Origin: JBBSTY01 sp038235385
GTDB taxonomy: Bacteria; Actinomycetota; Acidimicrobiia; Acidimicrobiales; Acidimicrobilacustridaceae
Assembly (NCBI GenBank): GCA_038235385.1
Contig: JBBSTY010000026.1
Coordinates: 1 to 32,525 of the forward strand
Direction of reading: 5' to 3'
DNA length: 32,525 nt
Notes under the pieces: generated by a model
Seen by the model: only the letters and a program-made list of their open reading frames with translations
What the model was told of the DNA's origin: nothing
The model's database searches: none
Part shown: positions 23,546-30,336 of the stretch, one piece after another
How the letters are laid out: every line of letters starts with the position of its first letter
Numbering within the stretch: position 1 is the first letter of the stretch
Position numbers and translations under genes: made by a program

Positions 23546-23908
23546 GTGCCGATGAGGCAGGACTGCAAGTACTTCGAGAGCCGGACCTACGCCAACGGTG
23601 AGACCGTCCGCAAGTGCGATCTCGACCTCGCGCCCGAGGCGCCGTGGCGCTGCCCGGACAACTGCCCCAAGTTCGAGCGGCGCCTGGCCGACGTCAACTG
23701 GCAGTACGGAACACTGGTCACCCCGCCCACACCCACCGAGCCGGCGGGCGAAGGCATCGCCGAGCTGCTCGACTCCGCCGAGGACATCATCAACGCGGTG
23801 GCGCCCGACGTCCTCGCCGAGGTCGAGGCCGAGCGGATCGAGGCCGAGCGCCGTTCGACACGCGGGGTGAAGGGGCTGTTCAGGCGGCTGCGCGGCAAGA
23901 AGGCCTGA
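23546..23908 (+). CDS. small Cys-containing protein, unknown
   Basis: A 120-aa protein, not recognised. The N-terminal 50 residues contain four Cys in two groups (DCKYFESRTY, VRKCDLDLAP, APWRCPDNCPKFERR), suggesting a small zinc-binding or disulfide unit. An amphipathic middle follows (IAELLDSAEDIINAVAPDVLAEVEAERIEAE), then a very basic tail (RGVKGLFRRLRGKKA) that could contact nucleic acid or membrane lipid. The GTG at 23546 is chosen; M3 is an alternative. It sits downstream of the FHA gene on the same strand after 96 bases. Confidence 0.68.
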   Translation: MPMRQDCKYFESRTYANGETVRKCDLDLAPEAPWRCPDNCPKFERRLADVNWQYGTLVTPPTPTEPAGEGIAELLDSAEDIINAVAPDVLAEVEAERIEAERRSTRGVKGLFRRLRGKKA

Positions 23909-23941
23909 CCACAGCCGCTCCGGCCGGACACCCGCGGCGGG

Positions 23942-24412
23942 TCAGACGCCGAGCTCCTCGAGACCCTGACCGAAGGTGTTCCAACTGAGCGTGGCGCACT
24001 TGATGCGCACCGGGAACTTCACCACCCCGCGGAGCGCTTCGAGATCGCCCAGGATCGAACTGGGGACCTCGGCCTCGGCGTCGGCGTCGGCACCTTCGAG
24101 GGTGCTCTCGTGGATCGACATCATCGCCTTGAAGGCCTTGGTGAGCTCGCGGACCTCCGCCACCGTCTTGCCCTTGACCGCAGACGACATCATCGACGCG
24201 GAGGATTGGCTGATCGAGCAGCCCTGGCCGCCGATGCGCACGTCGGTGACGACGCCGTCGTCGACCTCGAGGTAGACCACGATCTCGTCACCGCACAGGG
24301 GGTTGAAGCCCTCCACCGTGTGGGCGGGTGGCGTGGCCAGCTCGCCGCGGTTTCGGGGATTGCGGTAGTGGTCGAGGATGATCTCGCGGTACAGGTCTTC
24401 GAGCCCTGGCAT
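23942..24412 (-). CDS. sufU: SufU-type Fe-S assembly protein
   Basis: A 156-aa SufU/IscU-fold protein. The three Cys and the Asp of the active site are present: C40 and D42 in NPLCGDEI, C65 in GGQGCSISQSSASMM, and C139 in RIKCATLSW. The insertion after the second Cys (SSAVKGKTVAEVRELTKAF) is the mark of Gram-positive SufU, which binds zinc and acts as the sulfurtransfer partner of SufS rather than as a classical scaffold. It follows sufS on the same strand after 113 bases that hold a hairpin. The suf genes B, C and D are not within this window. Confidence 0.94.
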   Translation of the reverse strand: MPGLEDLYREIILDHYRNPRNRGELATPPAHTVEGFNPLCGDEIVVYLEVDDGVVTDVRIGGQGCSISQSSASMMSSAVKGKTVAEVRELTKAFKAMMSIHESTLEGADADAEAEVPSSILGDLEALRGVVKFPVRIKCATLSWNTFGQGLEELGV

Positions 24413-24434
24413 GGTTGCAGTCTCTCAGTTTCGG

Positions 24435-24455
24435 GTCGGTTTCCGACAAACCGAC
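24435..24455. other. stem-loop between sufS and sufU
   Basis: GTCGGTTT-CCGAC-AAACCGAC is a perfect 8-base stem with a 5-base loop in the sufS-sufU spacer. No T-run follows on the - strand, so it is more likely an mRNA-stabilising or processing element than a terminator. Confidence 0.45.
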
Positions 24456-24525
24456 GGCGACGGACAGGTGGACGGGCACGCCGGGATCGGGGATGCGTAC
24501 GACGTGCAGCGTGTGGCGTGGATGA

Positions 24526-25791
24526 TCACACCGCGAAGAAGTCGGCGGTGGCCTGGAGCGCATCGGCGAGGGCGTCGACGTCGGCTTCGTCGTTGTAGAG
24601 GTACACCGAGGCCCGGGCAGTCGCTCCGACACCGAGCACCTTCATGAGGGGCTTGGCGCAGTGGTGACCGGCGCGCACGCACACGGCGTGCTCGTCGAGC
24701 ACCTGGGAGATGTCGTGGGGGTGCAGGTCGGCGAAGGAGAACGACAACACGCCGCCGCGCTCGGCGGCGTCGGGCGGGCCGAAGACGTTGATGCGGTCGC
24801 CGAAGCGCTCGTCGAGGGTGCGCAGCGCGTAGGCGGTGAGATCGATCTCGTGGCGGCGCACCCGGTCCATGCCGAGGCCTTCGAGGTACTCGACCGCGGC
24901 GCCGAGACCGATGATCTCGGCGATGGGCGGTGTGCCGGCCTCGAACTTCCAGGGCAGGTCGTTCGTGGTGAAGCCGTCGAGGCGCACGTCGCGGATCATC
25001 TCGCCGCCGCCGAGGAACGGCGGCATGGCTTCGAGCAGCTCCTCGCGGCCCCAGAGCACGCCCACGCCGGTGGGTCCGCACATCTTGTGGCCGGAGAAGG
25101 CGACGAAGTCGGCGCCGAGCTCGACGACGTCGGTGGGGAGGTGGGGCACGTACTGGCAGGCGTCGACGAGCGACACCGCGCCAACGGCGCGGGCGGCATC
25201 GGTGAGTCGACGCACCGGGGTGAGCGTGCCGAGCACGTTGGACATGGCGGTGACGCCGAGCAGCTTCACGCCGTCGAGGAGCTGGTCGAGGTCCGTGAGG
25301 TCGAGCTGGCCTTCGTCGGTGATCGGGATCCATCGGACCTCGATGCCCTTCTCGGCGGCGAGCATGTGCCACGGGACGATGTTGGCGTGGTGCTCGAGGT
25401 GGGTGAGCAGCACGACGTCGCCGGCCTGCAGGTTGGCGCGTCCCCACGAGGTCGCCACCAGGTTGCACGCCTCGGTGGCGTTCTTGGTGAACACGATCTC
25501 CGCGACGCTCGGTGCGTTGATGAACCGGCGGACCTTCTCTCGGGCCCGCTCCATCTCCTGGGTGGCTTCCTCGGCGATGAAGTAGACGCCACGGTGCACG
25601 TTGGCGTTGATGGTGCGGTAGTAGGAGTCGAGCGAATCGAGCACGACCGTCGGCTTCTGGGAGGTCGCAGCGGAGTCGAGGTAGACGATGGGCTTGCCGT
25701 GGACCTCACGCTCGAGGAGGGGGAAGTCCTTCTTGATGGTGGCCACATCGAGGTCGTCGTGGCCGGGGGTCGCCGGTCGGGTGGGGTTCAT
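24526..25791 (-). CDS. sufS: SufS cysteine desulfurase
   Basis: A 421-aa group II cysteine desulfurase. PLP-site features: the N-terminal VYLDSAATSQKP, the Schiff-base Lys in AFSGHKMCGPTG (near 234), and the catalytic Cys in GHHCAKPL (near 375). It delivers sulfur from cysteine to SufU. The ATG at 25791 overlaps the stop of the upstream 61-aa gene (ATGA), which supports this start over the ATG two codons earlier (25797). Transcription probably begins at the promoter before the 61-aa gene. Confidence 0.95.
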   Translation of the reverse strand: MNPTRPATPGHDDLDVATIKKDFPLLEREVHGKPIVYLDSAATSQKPTVVLDSLDSYYRTINANVHRGVYFIAEEATQEMERAREKVRRFINAPSVAEIVFTKNATEACNLVATSWGRANLQAGDVVLLTHLEHHANIVPWHMLAAEKGIEVRWIPITDEGQLDLTDLDQLLDGVKLLGVTAMSNVLGTLTPVRRLTDAARAVGAVSLVDACQYVPHLPTDVVELGADFVAFSGHKMCGPTGVGVLWGREELLEAMPPFLGGGEMIRDVRLDGFTTNDLPWKFEAGTPPIAEIIGLGAAVEYLEGLGMDRVRRHEIDLTAYALRTLDERFGDRINVFGPPDAAERGGVLSFSFADLHPHDISQVLDEHAVCVRAGHHCAKPLMKVLGVGATARASVYLYNDEADVDALADALQATADFFAV

Positions 25792-25973
25792 CGCCATGCC
25801 TCGTATCCCTCGGTCTCGAGTCGCTGGGCCAGGTCGGGTCCGCCGGTCTCGACGAGATCGACGCCGCGCCGGATGTCGGCTGGTACGGGAAGGTCGTCGC
25901 GATCGAGCACCTGGAGCGCGTGCAGATCCGCGATGCGGACGAGGCCGCCGGAACCGGTGCGGGGAGCCGTCAT
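25788..25973 (-). CDS. 61-aa protein leading the suf operon, unknown
   Basis: A small acidic protein (LVRIADLHALQVLDRDDLPV, then ADIRRGVDLVETGGPDLAQR) that I do not recognise. Its stop overlaps the sufS ATG by the ATGA arrangement, and its own ATG lies 7 bases after a TACACT -10, so it should be the first, leaderless cistron of the suf transcript. Codon composition is like that of its neighbours. A role as a Fe-S assembly accessory or a translated leader is inference. Confidence 0.6.
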   Translation of the reverse strand: MTAPRTGSGGLVRIADLHALQVLDRDDLPVPADIRRGVDLVETGGPDLAQRLETEGYEAWR

Positions 25974-25980
25974 GGCGTCC

Positions 25981-25986
25981 AGTGTA
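25981..25986 (-). promoter_or_regulatory. -10 box of the suf operon
   Basis: On the - strand TACACT ends 7 bases before the ATG at 25973, the geometry of a leaderless promoter. The palindrome at 25991-26006 falls in the -10/-35 spacer, so a bound repressor would occlude RNA polymerase. Confidence 0.55.
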
Positions 25987-25990
25987 TTAG

Positions 25991-26006
25991 CACTATGTCG
26001 ATAGTG
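25991..26006. promoter_or_regulatory. palindrome CACTAT-GTCG-ATAGTG, likely Rrf2 operator
   Basis: A perfect inverted repeat with 6-base arms lies between the divergent suf and rrf2 genes, right behind the suf -10. Rrf2-family dimers bind palindromes of this size, so this is the obvious site for the neighbouring regulator. Confidence 0.65.
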
Positions 26007-26116
26007 GTATTTCCCGGCACGCGGGATCGCCGGGTGGTCCGGGTCACGTCGGGTCGAGGTCGTCCGCGCCGACCGACCGTCTCCCGGTCCGTGGCCGCCC
26101 GGGTAAGAATGCGGCC

Positions 26117-26581
26117 GTGAGGGTCACGGCGAAGGTCGACTACGCGGTCCGGGCGGCGACGATGCTCGCGACCCATGCCGTCACCGATGGCGGTCCGTTG
26201 AAGGGCGACCGCATCGCCACCGCCCAGTCGATCCCCGCGAAGTACCTCGAGAACATCCTGAGCGAGCTCCGCCAGTCGGGGATCGTGCGCAGCCAGCGGG
26301 GCGCCGACGGCGGCTACTGGCTCGCACGCCCCGCCGACACGATCACCGTGGCCGACATCATCCGGGCGGTGGAGGGTCCGCTGGCCCACGTGCGCGGCGA
26401 GCGGGCCGAGAACCTCGACTACCCCGACGGCACCGGGGCGCTGCAGCAGCTCTGGGTGGCGACCCGCGCCAGCCTGCGCCTCGTCCTCGACCACGTCACG
26501 CTGGCCGACGTCGCCGGCGGCTCGCTCCCGGCGGACATCGCGGCCCTCACCGACAGCCCCGACGCGTGGGAGCCGCGCTGA
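26117..26581 (+). CDS. Rrf2-family regulator without cysteines
   Basis: A 154-aa Rrf2 protein: winged helix at residues 1-75 (AKVDYAVRAATMLA, IPAKYLENILSELRQSGIV, SQRGADGGYWLARP) and dimerisation helix to about 140. IscR, NsrR and RsrR carry three Cys around residues 90-105; here that loop (HVRGERAENLDYPDG) and the whole protein contain none, so it cannot hold a Cys-ligated cluster. It resembles CymR-type cluster-free Rrf2 proteins. It is divergent from the suf operon with a palindrome between. The GTG at 26117 follows AAGAAT (26105-26110) by 6 bases and may be leaderless. Likely the suf repressor, with a signal other than its own Fe-S cluster. Confidence 0.88.
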   Translation: MRVTAKVDYAVRAATMLATHAVTDGGPLKGDRIATAQSIPAKYLENILSELRQSGIVRSQRGADGGYWLARPADTITVADIIRAVEGPLAHVRGERAENLDYPDGTGALQQLWVATRASLRLVLDHVTLADVAGGSLPADIAALTDSPDAWEPR

Positions 26582-26637
26582 GGGGATCGACCCGGTCTCG
26601 CTCGTCGGACCGGCGCGGTGGCAACCCGGTGGACGGG

Positions 26638-27252
26638 TCACGCCCGACGGGCGGCGGCGACGAGTCGTTCGGCCGGGTCCACTACCAGGAGGAGCAGCAG
26701 CGAGAGCAAGCCGATCGACGGCACCGCCACGGCCACGATCATGGCCACCGCCAGCACCACGCAGAAGGAAACGGCGCCCCCCAGGCGGAGCCCGGTCGGG
26801 TCGGCGTCGCGCAGCAGCTCGACATGACGTCGGAGGTACAGCTCGATGGCCACCACCCACAGGCTCGTGAAGAGCATGGTTCCGATGTAGAAGCCGGAGA
26901 CCCAGGGATCACCGTCGGCGGGCGTGTACGCGAGGACGTTGGCCGAGAACGGGAACGACACGATGCCGAAGAGCCACAGGAGGGTGAGCGCGAGCAGCGC
27001 GCCGTCGTAGGCCTGGACCTGCTCGAACACCTGGTGGTGGGTGTACCAGAAGCGTGCGATCACCGCGAAGGTGATGGCGAAGGCGAGGAGCAGGCTGGCG
27101 TTGTCGCCGAGCATCGTCGTCAGCGACGAGTGCTCGATGTCGGAGGCGACGTCGACCAGCGGCAGGATCAACAGCGTGAGCGCGATGGCCGCCGCGCCAT
27201 CGGTGAAGCTCATCAGGCGGTCGAGCCCGCGGTCGGTGGGTGTCGATGCCAT
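26638..27252 (-). CDS. TMEM175/DUF1211-like membrane protein (putative K+ channel)
   Basis: The 204-aa protein has about six membrane helices. The first contains RLMSFTDGAAAIALTLL, the TMEM175 family mark RxxxFSDxxxxxxxTL, here with Thr for Ser. FWYTHHQVFEQV between later helices is also typical. Bacterial TMEM175 proteins are tetrameric potassium channels. Whether the FSD to FTD change matters is unknown. The gene lies 67 bases downstream of the MBL hydrolase gene on the same strand. Confidence 0.85.
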   Translation of the reverse strand: MASTPTDRGLDRLMSFTDGAAAIALTLLILPLVDVASDIEHSSLTTMLGDNASLLLAFAITFAVIARFWYTHHQVFEQVQAYDGALLALTLLWLFGIVSFPFSANVLAYTPADGDPWVSGFYIGTMLFTSLWVVAIELYLRRHVELLRDADPTGLRLGGAVSFCVVLAVAMIVAVAVPSIGLLSLLLLLVVDPAERLVAAARRA

Positions 27253-27319
27253 CGTCGTGATCCTGTCCCGTCAGCGCGGATCTCGTTCTACCAGCCTGCT
27301 GCGCCACCGGCCTGCGTCG

Positions 27320-27928
27320 CTACCAGCCCCGGTCGACCCACTCCTGGAAGTGCGGGCGTTCGGTGGCGATGGTGGTGTCGAGTCCGTGGCCGGGCATGAC
27401 GATCGTGTCGGGTGGGAGCGTGAACAGCTTCTCGTCGATGGATCGCAGGATCAGGTCGAAGTCGCCGAGGTCGGACTTCGTGTTGCCCGGGCCGCCAGGG
27501 AAGAGGGTGTCGCCGCTGAAGAGCACCGGCGAGCCCTCGAGGCGGAACGACATCGAACCGGGGGTGTGACCGGGGTTGAGGATGGTGCGCAGGCGGAGGC
27601 GACCGACCTCGATGACCGAGTCGTCCTCGAGGATCGAGTCGTAGGACGGCAACATGTCGGCGTCGGCGGCGGTGACGGCGACGTCGTACCCGGCGTCTCG
27701 GATCGCGGGGACGGCCTGGATGTGATCCCAGTGCCCGTGCGTCTCGATCACCCGGCGGACGCCGAGGTCGCGGCACAGCTCGAGCAGCATCTCGTGCTCG
27801 TTGGCCGCGTCGATCAGCACGGCATCGCCCGACTGCTTGCAGCGGAGCACGAACACGTTGTTGTCGAACGGCCCGACGACCACCTTGTGGATCTCGGCCT
27901 GCTCGTCCTCGAAGTGCAGTTCAGCCAT
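27320..27928 (-). CDS. MBL-fold hydrolase (glyoxalase II-like)
   Basis: A 202-aa compact metallo-beta-lactamase-fold protein with the full motif set: THGHWDHIQAVP (HxHxDH), NPGHTPGSM, VLFSGDTLFPGGPG and the C-terminal VMPGHGLDTT. The GDTLF and PGHG pattern is typical of glyoxalase II- and ETHE1-type thioester or persulfide hydrolases. There is no signal peptide. The ATG at 27928 begins 262 bases from the divergent acyl-CoA dehydrogenase gene, and two inverted repeats in that gap may control both. A thioesterase role beside a dehydrogenase is plausible but unproven. Confidence 0.9.
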   Translation of the reverse strand: MAELHFEDEQAEIHKVVVGPFDNNVFVLRCKQSGDAVLIDAANEHEMLLELCRDLGVRRVIETHGHWDHIQAVPAIRDAGYDVAVTAADADMLPSYDSILEDDSVIEVGRLRLRTILNPGHTPGSMSFRLEGSPVLFSGDTLFPGGPGNTKSDLGDFDLILRSIDEKLFTLPPDTIVMPGHGLDTTIATERPHFQEWVDRGW

Positions 27929-28025
27929 GCGTGCATTGTCGCCCGGTTCGCGCCCGAACGCGCCCGGGGTGCGACGGCGGTGGTGGCCTGTCCCGCCTGG
28001 AACCGCCCGTGCAAGCCGTCGCATC

Positions 28026-28049
28026 GATCTCATGTCCGCGCATGAGATC
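28026..28049. promoter_or_regulatory. inverted repeat GATCTCATG-N6-CATGAGATC
   Basis: A perfect 9-base inverted repeat with a 6-base spacer in the gap between divergent MBL hydrolase and acyl-CoA dehydrogenase genes, much longer than expected by chance. Position and symmetry suit a TetR-type operator of fatty-acid metabolism, but no such regulator gene is in view. Confidence 0.55.
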
Positions 28050-28078
28050 TGGTCCGTGCGTTGGAAGTTGACCGCTCG

Positions 28079-28089
28079 GTCTAGTAGAC
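28079..28089. promoter_or_regulatory. short palindrome GTCTA-G-TAGAC
   Basis: A perfect 11-base palindrome that follows TTGACC (28068-28073), a candidate -35 for the acyl-CoA dehydrogenase gene. It may be a second operator overlapping that promoter. Confidence 0.35.
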
Positions 28090-28189
28090 AAGGCACACCA
28101 GAAGCTCGGCAGCAGGCCGAGGAACCGCACCCGCACCGGACCCCAGGCGACCCGCCCGGCCGGTCGTACCCACAGGGGGACTTGGAACC

Positions 28190-29305
28190 GTGAACTTTGC
28201 GTTCAGCGAGGAGCAAGAGGAGCTCCGCAACATCGTCCGCCAGTTCCTCGAGGCCAAGTCGCCCGAGACCGCCGTGCGCGAGCAGATGGACACCGAACGG
28301 GGCTACGACCCCGAGGTCTGGTCGCAGATGGCCGAGCAGCTCGGCCTGCAGAGCCTGATCATCCCCGAGGAGTTCGGCGGACAGGGCTTCGGCTACGTCG
28401 AGCTCGTGGTGGTGCTCGAGGAGATGGGCCGCGCCCTGGTGTGCGCCCCGTACTTCTCCTCGGTCGTGCTCGCCGCCAACACGGTGATCCACTCGGGCGA
28501 CGACGCCGCCAAGGCCGCCATCCTCCCGGGCATCGCCTCGGGCGAGACCATCGCCACCGTCGCCTTCACCGAGCCCAACGGCAAGTGGGACGCCTCGGGC
28601 ATCGAGGCCACCGCCACGAAGTCCGGCGACGCCTGGAAGATCAACGGCACCAAGATGTACGTCATCGACGGCCACACCGCGACCACCATCCTCGTGGCCG
28701 CCCGCACCGACGCCGGCGTGAGCATCTTCTCGGTCGACGGCGAGGCCGCCGGCCTCACCCGCACCGCCCTGTCCACCATGGACCAGACCCGCAAGCAGGC
28801 CAAGCTCGAGTTCGCCGACGTCGAGGGCACCCTCGTCGGCACCGACGGCGGCGGCTGGGACCTCCTGTCCACCGTCCTCGACCTCGCGGCGGTGGCCCTT
28901 GCCGCCGAGCAGGTCGGCGGCGCCCAGATGTGCCTCGACATGTCGGTCGAGTACGCCAAGGTGCGCGTGCAGTTCGGGCGGCCCATCGGGTCGTTCCAGG
29001 CCATCAAGCACAAGTGCGCCGACATGCTGCTCGAGGTCGAGTCGGCCAAGTCGGCGGCGTACTACGCCGGCTGGTGCGCGTCGGAGATGAACGACGAGCT
29101 GCCCGCCGTGGCCAGCCTGGCCAAGGCGTACTGCTCGGAGGCGTACTTCCACGCGGCGGCCGAGAACATCCAGATCCACGGCGGCATCGGCTTCACCTGG
29201 GAGCACCCGGCCCACCTCTACTTCAAGCGGGCCAAGTCCTCCGAGCTGCTCTTCGGTGATCCCACCTACCACCGCGAGCTGCTGGCCCAGCGCATCGGCA
29301 TCTGA
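28190..29305 (+). CDS. acyl-CoA dehydrogenase family protein
   Basis: A 371-aa FAD flavoenzyme of the acyl-CoA dehydrogenase family: N-terminal helical domain (FAFSEEQEELRNIVRQFLEA), the LIIPEEFGGQGFGYVELVVV turn, a beta-barrel middle (TVAFTEPNGKWD, a shortened substrate-binding segment), and C-terminal helices with GRPIGSFQAIKHKCADML and IQIHGGIGFTWEHPAHLYFK. The GFTWEHPAHLY ending is characteristic of the FadE proteins that act as one half of heterodimers on steroid or branched acyl-CoAs in actinobacteria. No partner FadE is next to it. The start is GTG at 28190. An intrinsic terminator follows at 29348. Confidence 0.94.
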   Translation: MNFAFSEEQEELRNIVRQFLEAKSPETAVREQMDTERGYDPEVWSQMAEQLGLQSLIIPEEFGGQGFGYVELVVVLEEMGRALVCAPYFSSVVLAANTVIHSGDDAAKAAILPGIASGETIATVAFTEPNGKWDASGIEATATKSGDAWKINGTKMYVIDGHTATTILVAARTDAGVSIFSVDGEAAGLTRTALSTMDQTRKQAKLEFADVEGTLVGTDGGGWDLLSTVLDLAAVALAAEQVGGAQMCLDMSVEYAKVRVQFGRPIGSFQAIKHKCADMLLEVESAKSAAYYAGWCASEMNDELPAVASLAKAYCSEAYFHAAAENIQIHGGIGFTWEHPAHLYFKRAKSSELLFGDPTYHRELLAQRIGI

Positions 29306-29347
29306 TCGACCGCCGGCGTCGCACACGTCGTCGGAACACGATCGCGG

Positions 29348-29384
29348 GGAGGGGCGACCTGTCGGGTCGCCCCTCCGTCGTTTT
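29348..29384 (+). terminator. intrinsic terminator after the acyl-CoA dehydrogenase gene
   Basis: GGAGGGGCGACC-TGTCG-GGTCGCCCCTCC is a perfect 12-base stem with a 5-base loop, followed by GTCGTTTT. It lies 43 bases past the stop codon and is a good rho-independent terminator. Confidence 0.85.
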
Positions 29385-29417
29385 CGACCGGCAGGGGTCG
29401 CCCCGTAGGGTGGTGGC

Positions 29418-29873
29418 GTGACCATCTTCTTCGTGGTGCTGACGGTCCTGGTGGTGGCGGCCATCGCGCTCGTCGTCATCGGCCGGGTCACCGCCAACCT
29501 CGCCCAACAGCCACCTCCCTCGCTGTTCGACCTCGACGAGGCGGTCACCTTCATCGGTGACGAGCTGCCCTACGAGGCGGCGGCGCAGCTCAGCTACGAC
29601 GACGTGCGCGCCATCGTCGTGCTCCACGTCGATTACCTCGAGTCCCGGGGCGTCGCCATCGACCTGGGCGAGACCCTTGACGCGACCCGGGGCGGCGGTG
29701 GGCCGTTGGTGGCCGAGGACGATGAGGGCGTGGCCTACGTGATCGGCAAGATCGCCGACACCTCCCTCGAGATCTCCGACGTCCACGTGGTCCAGGTGCT
29801 CACCGCCGAGATGACCTACCTCGACGCGATCGGGGCGCTCGGCACGGAGGTCGAGCCGCCGGTCGAACCCTGA
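29418..29873 (+). CDS. membrane-anchored protein, unknown
   Basis: A 151-aa protein with one N-terminal membrane helix (TIFFVVLTVLVVAAIALVVI) and a soluble acidic domain (DLDEAVTFIGDELPYEAAAQ, YDDVRAIVVLHVDYLESRGV, EISDVHVVQVLTAEMTYLDA). I do not recognise the family. The domain looks compact and helical. The GTG at 29418 lies 6 bases after TAGGGT (29406-29411), so it probably has its own leaderless transcript, isolated from the upstream gene by the terminator. Confidence 0.75.
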   Translation: MTIFFVVLTVLVVAAIALVVIGRVTANLAQQPPPSLFDLDEAVTFIGDELPYEAAAQLSYDDVRAIVVLHVDYLESRGVAIDLGETLDATRGGGGPLVAEDDEGVAYVIGKIADTSLEISDVHVVQVLTAEMTYLDAIGALGTEVEPPVEP

Positions 29874-29900
29874 CCGGCGCGTCCGTTCGGACCTCGACCT

Positions 29901-29926
29901 CGTCATCGTCATCGTCATCGTCATCG
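29901..29926. repeat. hexanucleotide repeat (CGTCAT)x4
   Basis: Four perfect copies of CGTCAT plus CG lie in the intergenic region, after the gene ending at 29873. Such repeats can change length by slippage. A further small hairpin, AGGTCG...CGACCT (29950-29971), follows. Confidence 0.85.
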
Positions 29927-30004
29927 GAACCAGGGGCCGAGATCGCAAAAGGTCGTCGCCTTCGCCGACCTCCATCGCTAAGGTGATCGGACCGAAGAAA
30001 GGAG

Positions 30005-30061
30005 GTGGTCCAACTGAAGAGTCACTGTTCTCTCGGGACCTCGGAGGTGGCTGGCCGCTAG
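30005..30061 (+). CDS. candidate mini-peptide with an extreme ribosome-binding site
   Basis: AGAAAGGAGGTGGTCC (29996-30011) matches the complement of the actinobacterial 16S 3' tail GGATCACCTCCTTTCT at 15 of 16 bases. Behind it runs a short frame: V-V-Q then L-K-S-H-C-S-L-G-T-S-E-V-A-G-R and a TAG at 30059-30061. A CTG at 30014 is 9 bases from the GGAGG centre, and a GTG at 30005 overlaps the ribosome site, so the start is non-standard. A candidate -10 (TAAGGT, 29979-29984) lies upstream and a strong hairpin at 30173 downstream, so this looks like a short transcript of about 210 bases. It could be a leader peptide, a small protein or a ribosome-sequestering RNA. Coding status is unproven. Confidence 0.45.
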   Translation: MVQLKSHCSLGTSEVAGR

Positions 30062-30172
30062 TCGGCTTGCTGGACCGATCGGCACTACCTGCCAAGCACC
30101 CGCGGACTCGTGGCCGGGAACTCGTCCCGCCCGACATCAACACACGTGTTCGTGCCTTCCAGTGGTTCGTTC

Positions 30173-30204
30173 GGGGGAGGCGACCTTCTCGGGTCGCCTC
30201 CCCC
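30173..30204 (+). terminator. strong hairpin closing the mini-peptide unit
   Basis: GGGGGAGGCGACC-TTCTCG-GGTCGCCTCCCCC has a perfect 13-base stem. Only CCTTCGC follows instead of a T-run. It shares its GGCGACC/GGTCGCC core with the terminator at 29348, so both probably belong to one terminator type used in this genome. Confidence 0.6.
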
Positions 30205-30286
30205 CTTCGCGTGCGGGCACGAGCGCCATCGCCGCAACGGTGCAGCCGACCCGCCGCTGCGTTCGGAGGGCGACGGCCCGCCGCCG

Positions 30287-30292
30287 TAAGGT
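30287..30292 (+). promoter_or_regulatory. possible -10 box (TAAGGT) for the gene at 30337
   Basis: TAAGGT fits TANNNT and would start a transcript near 30299, leaving a leader of about 38 bases that contains AGGAG at 30322-30326. Confidence 0.35.
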
Positions 30293-30336
30293 GGGGACGA
30301 TCCGAATCCGTCTCTCGTCCCAGGAGCAACGACCTG

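Noticed and set aside
24661..26004. + strand open frame over sufS
   Set aside because: Antisense shadow of an intact sufS; no motifs.
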